A stretch of 64,000 nt of DNA from an uncultured Prevotellaceae bacterium. GTDB taxonomy: Bacteria; Bacteroidota; Bacteroidia; Bacteroidales; Bacteroidaceae. Numbering within the stretch: position 1 is the first letter of the stretch; every line of letters starts with the position of its first letter. Made by a program: the position numbers and the translations under genes. The DNA is taken from positions 1 through 64,000 of the forward strand of contig OMWC01000011.1 in NCBI GenBank assembly GCA_900314655.1. The letters run 5' to 3'. The notes beneath the pieces are model-generated. The model saw nothing but the letters and a program-made list of their open reading frames with translations, made no database searches and was not told the DNA's origin. Positions 33,424 to 40,843 of this stretch are shown here, piece after piece.

Positions 33424-33975
33424 CTAAACTTTGAATTTGTATTCCAATTTCGAGAGGTCGGCATTGGCCTTTTCGATTTTCTGGCCTAATCCGGCTTTGT
33501 AGGCAGCCATCTTTTGGGCGAGAGCCTCATCGTATAAGGACATCATCTGGCAGGCGAGAATAGCGGCATTCATGGCGCCATTGATGGCTACGGTAGCTAC
33601 GGGAATGCCGGGAGGCATCTGGAGAATGCTGTAAAGGGCATCAACACCATCCAAAACACTACCCTTGATAGGAACACCGATGACGGGAAGTGTGGTGGAG
33701 GCAGCAATAACACCAGGTAATGCAGCAGCCATTCCAGCACCGGCAATAATCACTTTGATGCCACGGGCAGCAGCACCTTTTGCAAACTGTTCTACAGCCT
33801 CGGGCGTGCGATGAGCAGAAAGCGCATTGACCTCGAAAGGTACTTCCATCTCGTCCAAGAACTTCATGGCTTTTTCCATTACAGGCAGATCACTGGTGCT
33901 GCCCATGATGATGCTGACAAGGGCACCCACCCCTACCCCTCCCGAAGGGAGGGAATTTTGATTTTCTTTTTCCAT
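33424..33975 (-). CDS. purE: N5-carboxyaminoimidazole ribonucleotide mutase with repeat-encoded N-terminus
   Basis: A 183-residue PurE of purine synthesis. The family core starts at about residue 20 with [17 protein letters not shown], followed by [25 protein letters not shown] and [21 protein letters not shown]. The first residues [16 protein letters not shown] are not family sequence and come from a family A palindrome (33923-33957). The repeat landed at the very start of the gene and provided a new in-frame leader; no other ATG precedes the conserved strand. Confidence 0.95.
   Translation of the reverse strand: MEKENQNSLPSGGVGVGALVSIIMGSTSDLPVMEKAMKFLDEMEVPFEVNALSAHRTPEAVEQFAKGAAARGIKVIIAGAGMAAALPGVIAASTTLPVIGVPIKGSVLDGVDALYSILQMPPGIPVATVAINGAMNAAILACQMMSLYDEALAQKMAAYKAGLGQKIEKANADLSKLEYKFKV
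33923..33957 (-). repeat. Family A repeat in the 5' end of purE
   Basis: GCACCCACCCCTACCCCTCC then CGAAGGGAGGGAATTTTG, read on the minus strand as [13 protein letters not shown]. Confidence 0.88.
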
Positions 33976-34020
33976 TATTCCTTTAATTTTAATTATTTAT
34001 TCTATATTATTTCTAAACTA

Positions 34021-34058
34021 AATCTCCCTCCCTAAGCAGGGAGGGCCGGGGTGGGTCT
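34021..34058 (-). repeat. Family A repeat between purE and the PAP2 gene
   Basis: CTCCCTCCCTAAGCAGGG then AGGGCCGGGGTGGGTCTC. It ends a few bases before the stop codon of the PAP2 gene. Confidence 0.88.
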
Positions 34059-34061
34059 CTT

Positions 34062-34679
34062 TTATATCCACAATATCGTGAAATGGGCACAAAGGAAGCC
34101 GATGAGGAAACCGGCTACTACTTGTGACAAGGAATGCTGACGGAGAATCATACGAGCAGAACCTAAGATGCCGGCAATGATAATCAAGACGCATAACCAC
34201 CACACTGGATTATAGGAGAAAGCCAAAGAGAAAGCCAGCAATGCACCGGTCACTCCACCAATGGCTGCCGTATGTGTGCTGATCTTCCACCACTGATTGA
34301 TGATACCACAAACCACCTGAATGATTAGGGCTGCCATCACGATACTCGCCATGAAATGCGGAATGCGGAGAAACTGCATCAGGTAATAACATAATCCGTA
34401 GCAGACAATGGCGATGATATAGGGAACCATTCGCCGTTCCTTCACTCCTAAATCTATCAAGGTCCATCCCTGATAACGGCGATAGAGATGAATAAGGAAT
34501 GTTGGCAGCAGAACGGTACACATATATACCAGGGTGATGACCTGCAGTTTGTAGGCCCAAGGCAATAAATTCAGATAACTGAATATAAACAGCAGTATCA
34601 GTCCTACCACGGGAAGGTAGAACGGATTGAATACTGCGCTGATCACCCTTGCGGCGAATATGATGTTACGTTCAGTCAT
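34062..34679 (-). CDS. PAP2-type membrane phosphatase-like protein
   Basis: A 205-residue membrane protein with about six hydrophobic segments. KISTHTAAIGGVTGALL near residue 131 and SARMILRQHSLSQVVAGFLIG near 174-194 match the second and third PAP2 motifs (the THTA and SR-x-H positions); the first motif is weak. Such proteins dephosphorylate lipid phosphates such as undecaprenyl diphosphate. The short length and weak first motif leave the activity uncertain. Confidence 0.75.
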   Translation of the reverse strand: MTERNIIFAARVISAVFNPFYLPVVGLILLFIFSYLNLLPWAYKLQVITLVYMCTVLLPTFLIHLYRRYQGWTLIDLGVKERRMVPYIIAIVCYGLCYYLMQFLRIPHFMASIVMAALIIQVVCGIINQWWKISTHTAAIGGVTGALLAFSLAFSYNPVWWLCVLIIIAGILGSARMILRQHSLSQVVAGFLIGFLCAHFTILWI

Positions 34680-34687
34680 ATAAAGGA

Positions 34688-35254
34688 GACCCTCTAAATC
34701 CCCCTTAGAAGGGGGACTTTCTTTTACAAGTTACAAATAATTTTTTATTTCATTGACTACTTTACTTAAATCAAAGAGTATTTCTTCATTCTTTAAACGA
34801 AGAACTCTATATCCTTTTTCTTGAAGTATTTTATCACGTTGTTCATCTGACTCCATTTGTCGAGGTTCTGAATGATAACCACCATCTACCTCAATGATTA
34901 ATTGATGATCTCTACATATAAAATCTACAATATAATCACCTATTATATATTGACGAAGAAACTTTGCACCCAAGTTTTTATTTGATAATAAATTCCAAAG
35001 TGCACTCTCTGCTTCCGTCATATTGTTTCTATTCTCTTTAGCATATTCTTTTAATAATCCATATCTATCAGGAGATGCAACCTTCCAAACAGGAGGGGAA
35101 CCCTCTAAGGAGAGACCCCTTAAGGAGAGACCCTCTAAATCCCCCTTAGAAGGGGGACTTAATAATTTGGATTTGGAATTATTAATATACATTATATTCT
35201 ATAATATTTTACTTCGAGTTGAAAGTCCCCCTCTTAAGGGGGATTTAGAGGGTC
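34688..35254. mobile_element. Repeat-flanked single-gene module: DUF559 protein
   Basis: Family B palindromes bound the gene in inverted orientation: 34688-34721 and 35221-35254 are reverse complements over 34 bp with two mismatches. A third copy, in the same orientation as the left one and identical over 32 bp, lies at 35129-35160 inside the 5' end of the gene region, with partial copies just beside it (35098-35128). The module is 567 bp long and sits between the PAP2 gene and rpoN. Confidence 0.75.
34731..35192 (-). CDS. DUF559 endonuclease-like protein (PD-(D/E)XK, Vsr-related)
   Basis: A 153-residue protein. NNMTEAESALWNLLSNKNLG near residues 55-75, QYIIGDYIVDFICRDHQLII and EVDGGYH near 80-107 are the DUF559 core with candidate metal ligands (Asp in VDF, Glu in IEVDG). 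The first 40 or so residues, with SPPSKGDLEGLSLRGLSLEG, are translated family B repeat, and the family domain begins near residue 42. The true start may be elsewhere. Related proteins are thought to be nucleases, but no function is established. Confidence 0.88.
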   Translation of the reverse strand: MYINNSKSKLLSPPSKGDLEGLSLRGLSLEGSPPVWKVASPDRYGLLKEYAKENRNNMTEAESALWNLLSNKNLGAKFLRQYIIGDYIVDFICRDHQLIIEVDGGYHSEPRQMESDEQRDKILQEKGYRVLRLKNEEILFDLSKVVNEIKNYL

Positions 35255-36759
35255 TTTTTTCGCATTCTAGATATAGGAATACCTAACTGTTCACGATATT
35301 TGGCGACGGTGCGACGGGCGACGGGAAAACCCTGCGCCTTGAGGGCGGCAGCCAGAGCATCATCATTGAGAGGCTGTTGTTTGTTTTCCTTGTCAACCAA
35401 TTCCTTCAGTAATTGCTTTAACTTTCGGGTGGAGAGCGTCTCTCCCCCATCCGTCCGCAATCCTTCGTTGAAGAAATGACGGAGACGGAAAGTGCCCCAT
35501 CGCGTCTGACAATATTTCACGTTGCAGACACGCGATACCGTAGAGATATCAAGTCCCGTACGATCGGCCACATCCTTGAGAACCATCGGACGGATATCTC
35601 CTTCGTCACCATCCTGGAAGAACTTCAGTTGAAGATCGATGATGGTCTTCATCGTCAGATAGAGTGTATGGCGGCGCTGCTTGATGGCCTCAATATAGTT
35701 GCGCGCACGATCCACTTTCTCTTTTGCATAAAGCAAAGCTTCCTTTTGCTGACGATTCATACTGGAACGATTCTGCTGATAATCGTTAAGCATATCGGCA
35801 AAAGTCTGCGAAACATAAAGATCAGGTACCCGTCCACGATTGATTGTAAAGGTCACCGTACCATCCTCCGCCGTATCCACAATGAAATCGGGCGTTATCT
35901 GTTGCACGTTGCGACCCTCGGTCTCACCCAAGGAAGCACCTGGTTTGGGATTCAACCTCACGATTTCTTCCTTCAGCTGTTCTATAGTATCCGAAGAGAT
36001 CTTCAACTGTTGGGCTATTCTTTCCCAACGGTTGTTCATCAATTCTTCGAAATAATCGGTGATAATCTGTCGTAACAGCAGTCTCACTTCATTACCTTTC
36101 TTCCGGTCAATCTGCAATAAAAGACATTCCTGCAGACTACGGGCACCAATACCAGCCGGATCAAAGCCCTGCAGGAGTTTGAGTATTTCCTCTACTTCTT
36201 TTTCAGAGACATCGATATTCTGATAGATGGCCAGTTCATCGGTAATGGAATCCAAAGATTTACGGAGCAATCCGTCATCATCAAGCGAACCGATGATATA
36301 TTCCATCACCTGTCGTTGCTGATCGGAGAGTTCCAATTCGCCCATCTGTTCCTTCAGCGTGTCGTAGAAAGAAATCTGATTGCCATAAGTGATTTCCTCA
36401 TAATCTGCTTCTGCAGATGTTCCAGGTTTCAGATTCCAGTTTTCAGGTTCCAGCGGCATATCATCATCGCCAGTCATCCGTTCCAAGGCGCTGTCAAGTT
36501 CGCTTTGACGTTCTTGTTCCTCGGGAGAATCGGAATGATCTGAGTTATCGGAGTATTCTGGTTCTTCTGAATACTCAGACAATTCAGGATTATCGGTTGA
36601 AACTTCGAGTGCTGGATTATCGTCAATCTCAGTCTTAACGGCCTGTTCAAATTCAGCCAAAGGCATCTCCAGCATACGCACCACCATCATCTGCTGTTGC
36701 GTAAGCCGTTGCTGTTGAAGCAACTTCTGTTCTTGCCGTTGAACTAAACTTTGTGCCAT
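35245..36759 (-). CDS. rpoN: RNA polymerase sigma-54 factor
   Basis: A 504-residue RpoN. The Gln/Leu-rich activator-binding region I opens the protein (QRQEQKLLQQQRLTQQQMM), a core-binding region follows, and the C-terminal RpoN box is ARRTVAKYREQLGIP. The acidic region II (residues about 55-120) contains NWNLKPGTSAEA, encoded by a GTTTCAAG-class repeat, and a Ser/Glu-rich tandem stretch. The stop overlaps the right border of the DUF559 module by about 10 bp, so the last residues RMRKKTL are encoded in or beside that repeat. Confidence 0.96.
   Translation of the reverse strand: MAQSLVQRQEQKLLQQQRLTQQQMMVVRMLEMPLAEFEQAVKTEIDDNPALEVSTDNPELSEYSEEPEYSDNSDHSDSPEEQERQSELDSALERMTGDDDMPLEPENWNLKPGTSAEADYEEITYGNQISFYDTLKEQMGELELSDQQRQVMEYIIGSLDDDGLLRKSLDSITDELAIYQNIDVSEKEVEEILKLLQGFDPAGIGARSLQECLLLQIDRKKGNEVRLLLRQIITDYFEELMNNRWERIAQQLKISSDTIEQLKEEIVRLNPKPGASLGETEGRNVQQITPDFIVDTAEDGTVTFTINRGRVPDLYVSQTFADMLNDYQQNRSSMNRQQKEALLYAKEKVDRARNYIEAIKQRRHTLYLTMKTIIDLQLKFFQDGDEGDIRPMVLKDVADRTGLDISTVSRVCNVKYCQTRWGTFRLRHFFNEGLRTDGGETLSTRKLKQLLKELVDKENKQQPLNDDALAAALKAQGFPVARRTVAKYREQLGIPISRMRKKTL
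36414..36457 (-). repeat. GTTTCAAG-class repeat inside rpoN
   Basis: GTTCCAGGTTTCAGATTCC followed by AGTTTTCAGGTTCCAG is the same unit that fills the gap upstream of rpoN. It is read in frame in the variable acidic region. Confidence 0.65.
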
Positions 36760-36768
36760 ATTTATATA

Positions 36769-36863
36769 GTTTCAAGTTTCAGGTTTCAAATTTCAAGTTT
36801 CAGGTTTCAAGCTTCAGGTTTCAAAAGTATCCACCAACACCCATCACCTAACACCCATCACCT
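36769..36863. repeat. Two degenerate tandem repeats upstream of rpoN
   Basis: About eight units of GTTTCAAG/GTTTCAGG at 36769-36826, then CAACACCCATCACCTAACAC-type units at 36831-36863. They fill the gap between rpoN and the next gene and overlap the latter's stop. No rpoN promoter is evident inside them. Confidence 0.75.
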
Positions 36864-37509
36864 ATTTAAAATATTCCTTTAACTGGGCAGCATAGGCGGC
36901 TAACTTTTCAGGGTTGCCATTGCCATAGCGTTTCCATATATTATTACAAGGTGTAACCAGCGGAGAAGTGAGAATCTCCATACGATTGAGGAGCGGATCA
37001 CAAATCTGATAGATTTCCATCACTTCCACAATCAGCGCCGTATCAATCTTCAACAATCGGGAGAGCTGCTGAATCTCAGGCGTATCCTTCACCATCGTAT
37101 TTGGTGTCAACCGGAAATAAAGATCCAGAATGATAATCAGCATGACAGGTGTGAGTCGTGGATTTTCCTCAATAGGCTTGAAATCCAATTCGAAACTCTC
37201 GTGCATCTCCACACCCTCATAGAAATCATCGGCATTGCCCAGACCTTTCATCTGGCGCAACATCTTCACACCTTTGGCCAGACGCTTGGGATTGCTACCA
37301 TAGCGTTCCCAAAGTTTTTCCATCCTAGGTGTGTCCAAACGGCGCAGTTCATGCATCCGTTCATAAAGGAACTGAGGCGGAATATGGAGTTCCATACTCA
37401 GATTTACGATTTCTTTAGAATAGAGCGGCTTCACACCTTCCGGTTTTTTCAAATACAACTGCATCAACAGCAGCCAGTATTCATCCTGCCAATGAATGTT
37501 CTTTGCCAT
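36862..37509 (-). CDS. Conserved-looking hypothetical protein
   Basis: A 215-residue, mostly helical, soluble protein. There are two similar segments, KLWERYGSNPKRLAKGVKML near residues 70-90 and IWKRYGNGNPEKLAAYAAQL near 190-210, which suggest an internal duplication. No signal peptide, membrane segment or catalytic motif is visible. It has its own promoter beside the candidate replication origin and faces away from it. I do not recognise a named family. Confidence 0.75.
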   Translation of the reverse strand: MAKNIHWQDEYWLLLMQLYLKKPEGVKPLYSKEIVNLSMELHIPPQFLYERMHELRRLDTPRMEKLWERYGSNPKRLAKGVKMLRQMKGLGNADDFYEGVEMHESFELDFKPIEENPRLTPVMLIIILDLYFRLTPNTMVKDTPEIQQLSRLLKIDTALIVEVMEIYQICDPLLNRMEILTSPLVTPCNNIWKRYGNGNPEKLAAYAAQLKEYFK

Positions 37510-37531
37510 AAGCCTTTCGATTTATGCTACA

Positions 37532-37563
37532 AAGATACACCAAACGAGAGAAATAACAAAATA
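37532..37563 (-). promoter_or_regulatory. Promoter for the hypothetical gene at 36862-37509
   Basis: On the minus strand TTTTG and TATCTTTG (complement of 37532-37539) are about 19 bp apart, the Bacteroidota -33/-7 arrangement. The start codon follows about 23 bp downstream. Confidence 0.7.
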
Positions 37564-37665
37564 AAAATAAAAGTTTTTATTTTTGTATTTCAGAGTGCAG
37601 CCTTTTCTTATGAAAAGATACAGTAAACGGATTCAATAACTAAAAAAAAGAAAGACTTTATTTCA

Positions 37666-37797
37666 TCAAGCACTTTTGTGCAGATAGGTTGCACAAATTG
37701 TGCAGATGCGTTGCACAGTTTGTGCGGATGGCTTGCACAATTTGTGCGGATGCGTTGCACAAAAAGTGCAGATGAGATGCACAAAATCTGCACAAGT
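37666..37797. repeat. Six 22-bp iterons with internal dyad
   Basis: Six consecutive units of exactly 22 bp (starts 37666, 37688, 37710, 37732, 37754, 37776). The centre of each is a dyad such as GCACAAATTGTGC or GCACTTTTGTGC, joined by a GGATGCGT/AGATGCGT linker. There are no spacers. The period of about two helical turns would place bound dimers on one face of the DNA. The array ends at the first DnaA-like box. Confidence 0.9.
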
Positions 37798-37961
37798 GTG
37801 GAAAAAGCTGTGGATAACTTTGTGGAAAACCCTGTGGATAACTATTCGATAATCCACCAATCAACGGATACAAACCAAATAATTGTGGATTTCCACCGTT
37901 TTATCCCATCAATATATGAAAGTTTTCCACTATTTTTATAGGAAAAAAGATATAAACTTAT

Positions 37962-37969
37962 TAACTTTG
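37962..37969 (+). promoter_or_regulatory. Possible -7 box upstream of nadA
   Basis: TAACTTTG matches TAnnTTTG. It lies about 205 bp before the nadA start, within the DnaA-box region; no clear TTTG is seen at -33, so this is tentative. Confidence 0.4.
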
Positions 37970-38174
37970 CACCGAAAACAAGAATTGTGGATAAGTCATG
38001 TAACTTGTTAAGAGTTTATGGTTTATGGTTTATTGATATTGTGGATAAGTAGTGAACAAGATGTTGATAGTGAAATAACCAAATAAAACAGACGTCAGTT
38101 ATAAACTTTTCCACACCCTATCATCCTATTCTTTGTTTTTCTTTAGATTAAAAAATAAAAAAGAATATAATAAT

Positions 38175-39167
38175 ATGAAGGTGAAAAGCGAGTGGAAAAA
38201 GAAGGGTTATATCGAAGAACCTGTAGATGAGAGTATTGACCTGAAGGCTGAAATCCGCCGTCTGGCAAAGGAGAAAGATGCCGTGATCCTGGCTCACTAC
38301 TATACCAGAGGTGAGATTCAGGAAGTGGCTGACTTCATCGGCGACTCATTGGCTCTGGCACGAAAAGCTGCCGATACGGATGCCAAGATCATCGTGATGG
38401 CCGGTGTTCACTTCATGGCAGAGACCTGTAAGATACTCTCACCCGAGAAGTTGGTGCTTTGTCCGGACTTGAATGCAGGTTGTTCGCTGGCTGATTCCTG
38501 CAAGGCTGAAGACCTTCGGAAATATAAAGAGGAGCATCCCGGCTATACGGTTATCAGTTATGTGAATACTACAGCTGCCGTGAAAGCTTTGACCGATGTG
38601 GTTGTTACCTCAGGCAATGCCAAGAAGATAGTGGATCAGTTGCCTGCTGACGAAAAGATAATCTTTGGTCCCGACTATAACCTGGGCAGCTATATCAATA
38701 GCGTAACGGGTCGTGATATGTTGCTTTGGAATGGTGGTTGTCATGTGCATGAGCGTTTTTCCGTAGAAGAAATCATAAAACTGAAGGAGCAGCATCCTGA
38801 AGCCGTTGTATTGGCTCATCCCGAATGTAAGGGTCCGGTATTGGCTATTGCCGATGTTGTGGGCTCTACGGCTGTTATTCTGAAGTATTGTATAGAGAGC
38901 GACAAGAAGGAATTCATCATTGCCACAGAGGCCGGTATCCTGCATGAGATAGAGCGTCAATGCAAGGACAAGACCTTCTATCCCGTTCCGCCAGAGATAA
39001 GCGAAGGTGGTGTAGGTTGCAGCTGTAATGAGTGCGACTATATGAAGATGAACTCCCTGCTGAAGATCTATAATGCCCTGAAATATGAGTGGCCTACCGT
39101 AGAGGTTCCGGAAGACATCCGCAAGGAAGCCGTGAAGCCTATTGAGCGGATGCTCAGCATGAGTTAA
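38175..39167 (+). CDS. nadA: Quinolinate synthase
   Basis: A 330-residue 4Fe-4S enzyme of NAD synthesis when started at the ATG at 38175 (MKVKSEWKKKGYIEEP); an upstream in-frame ATG at 38133 would add an odd AT-rich leader. VILAHYYTRGEIQEVADFIG, MAETCKIL, the LCPDLNAGCSLADSC block, NGGCHVHERF and GGVGCSCNECDYMKMN contain the three conserved cluster cysteines. No nadB or nadC follows. The next gene begins 6 bp after the stop, suggesting co-transcription. Confidence 0.95.
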   Translation: MKVKSEWKKKGYIEEPVDESIDLKAEIRRLAKEKDAVILAHYYTRGEIQEVADFIGDSLALARKAADTDAKIIVMAGVHFMAETCKILSPEKLVLCPDLNAGCSLADSCKAEDLRKYKEEHPGYTVISYVNTTAAVKALTDVVVTSGNAKKIVDQLPADEKIIFGPDYNLGSYINSVTGRDMLLWNGGCHVHERFSVEEIIKLKEQHPEAVVLAHPECKGPVLAIADVVGSTAVILKYCIESDKKEFIIATEAGILHEIERQCKDKTFYPVPPEISEGGVGCSCNECDYMKMNSLLKIYNALKYEWPTVEVPEDIRKEAVKPIERMLSMS

Positions 39168-39173
39168 GCGTTT

Positions 39174-40841
39174 ATGCGCCAAGTCGTTTATTTCATCTTT
39201 TGCTTGCTTTTGATGAGTGTTCCGGCCTCTTATGAGGGCAATATAGGAGCACGCGACTTTGCGCCCGTATTGATGGGTGTGGCGGGTTTTCAATCCGTTT
39301 TCTTCTCCATAATATGCTGTTTATTGGCTAAATATCTGGGCAAGACTGTCAAATATGGTATTGCCTTCATCTTATTGTTGCTGTTTATCGTTGAAACCTA
39401 TACTTATATACAGTTTGGTTCCCGATTGAACAGCATGATTATTTCCCTGTTATTGCAGACCAATATTCAGGAAATCAAGGAGTTTTTCAGTCTTTATATA
39501 TTCAGTCCGTTTACCTTATTATTTATTATATTAGTTATAGCAGGCTGTTGGCTTTTCTATAAACTTGATTTATATTGTGAAAAAAGATATTCTTTCCGAA
39601 CAGGAAAGATAATAGATACGATTATTCTCATCATATCTATCTGTGGAGCCTATGGTTCTATACAAATAGTAGAAGAAGGGATGGTTCCGCCTGGTAAGAA
39701 TACCATTTATAAATTGGCAGATTCTTGGATATTCTATCATGAGAAACGATATGACATCGCAGAAATAGAACGCCAGATAGACTTGATAAAAGCAGAAAAG
39801 GTAGATTCAGGAGCACCCATCATCGTTTTGGTCATTGGAGAATCGTTTAATAAGTATCATTCCAGTTTATACGGTTATGATCTGAAGACCAATCCTTTGC
39901 TTGAAAAACGGTTGGAAAACAAGGAATTAGCGGTTTTCAAGGATGTTGTTTCGCCTTCGAATGGTACCAACTATATGATGGAATATGTGTTCAGTCTGAA
40001 GAGTTGTGATCGTCAGGATGATGCGAAGCGCAACATACTCTTTCCGGCGGTTTTCAGAAAGGCAGGTTATCGGGTAGGTTATTTTGATAATCAATACACC
40101 CAGACATCGGGAGGTAATTATGATTTCACGTGTTGTTATTTTCTGAATACCCATAAGATAAGCAATGCCTGTTTTGACTATCGCAACGATACGCTGATGA
40201 ATTATGACGGACCTTTTATAGATTATTATAAAAGTAAATTCTATCGTCAACCTCGAAGTATGAATATCATTCATCTCTACGGGCAACATCTTGATCCACG
40301 GTTCCGATTCCCTGAAGACTTTGCTTCGTTCTCAGCGAAGAATATCAAAAGGAACGACCTTGATGAAAGTAAGCGCCAGCAAGTAGCCGACTATGATAAT
40401 GCCGTGCTGTATAACGATAAGGTGATGGACGATATAATCCGTTGTTTTGAGCAACAAGATGCGGTACTCATCTATTTCTCTGACCACGGAGAGCAGATTT
40501 ATGATGATCAACGATTGGTATATGGCAGAAAGTTTGGTGAAGAAGAACCCTTGGAAGCCATCAAATGTGAATATGAGATACCGTTTATGATATGGTGCAG
40601 TAAAGCTTTTCAAGAGCAGCATGCAATGCTCTACAAACGAATCATGGCATCCGTGGATAAGCCTTTCTGTAGTGATGATATACCTTATCTATTGTTTGAT
40701 TTGGGCGGCATCCGTTCAGCTCTTGCAGATTCTACACGGAGTGTGATTCATCCGGCCTTTTATCCACGTCAACGGAAGGTGATGGACAATAAGGTCTATG
40801 ACAAGCGAAAGGCAGATGCCGTGAAACTATTGATAGAATAA
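39174..40841 (+). CDS. EptA-like phosphoethanolamine transferase (sulfatase fold)
   Basis: A 555-residue membrane enzyme with four to five N-terminal hydrophobic segments (residues 1-165) and a periplasmic sulfatase-fold domain. VLVIGESFNKYHSSLYGYD near residue 219-237 gives the first metal ligands, SNGTNYMMEYVFSL near 261 the likely nucleophile Thr, and YFSDHGEQIYDD near 435 the metal-binding Asp-His. Such proteins put phosphoethanolamine on lipid A or glycans and can alter sensitivity to cationic peptides. The stop is 2 bp from the convergent PorZ-like gene. Confidence 0.87.
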   Translation: MRQVVYFIFCLLLMSVPASYEGNIGARDFAPVLMGVAGFQSVFFSIICCLLAKYLGKTVKYGIAFILLLLFIVETYTYIQFGSRLNSMIISLLLQTNIQEIKEFFSLYIFSPFTLLFIILVIAGCWLFYKLDLYCEKRYSFRTGKIIDTIILIISICGAYGSIQIVEEGMVPPGKNTIYKLADSWIFYHEKRYDIAEIERQIDLIKAEKVDSGAPIIVLVIGESFNKYHSSLYGYDLKTNPLLEKRLENKELAVFKDVVSPSNGTNYMMEYVFSLKSCDRQDDAKRNILFPAVFRKAGYRVGYFDNQYTQTSGGNYDFTCCYFLNTHKISNACFDYRNDTLMNYDGPFIDYYKSKFYRQPRSMNIIHLYGQHLDPRFRFPEDFASFSAKNIKRNDLDESKRQQVADYDNAVLYNDKVMDDIIRCFEQQDAVLIYFSDHGEQIYDDQRLVYGRKFGEEEPLEAIKCEYEIPFMIWCSKAFQEQHAMLYKRIMASVDKPFCSDDIPYLLFDLGGIRSALADSTRSVIHPAFYPRQRKVMDNKVYDKRKADAVKLLIE

Positions 40842-40843
40842 AC

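Larger units (their letters stand above)
37630..38170. other. Candidate chromosomal replication origin (oriC)
   Basis: This gene-free stretch between divergent genes carries four perfect DnaA boxes, TGTGGATAA, at 37809-37817, 37833-37841, 37986-37994 and 38040-38048. All are in the same orientation. Near matches TGTGGAAAA (37796, 37821) and TTTCCACAC (about 38107) are also present. AT-rich runs that could unwind lie at 37.55-37.58 and 38.14-38.17 kb, and a 22-bp iteron array adjoins the boxes. One perfect 9-mer is expected far less than once in 500 bp by chance. Gene direction diverges here. dnaA itself is not nearby. Confidence 0.75.

Noticed and set aside
37666..37797. Iteron array considered as a CRISPR
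   Set aside because: The units are contiguous with no unique spacers and no cas genes are present.
37608..37873. Several short overlapping open frames on the minus strand rich in Cys, His and Ala
   Set aside because: They are translations of the 22-bp iterons in different frames, lack start signals, and lie in the candidate origin.
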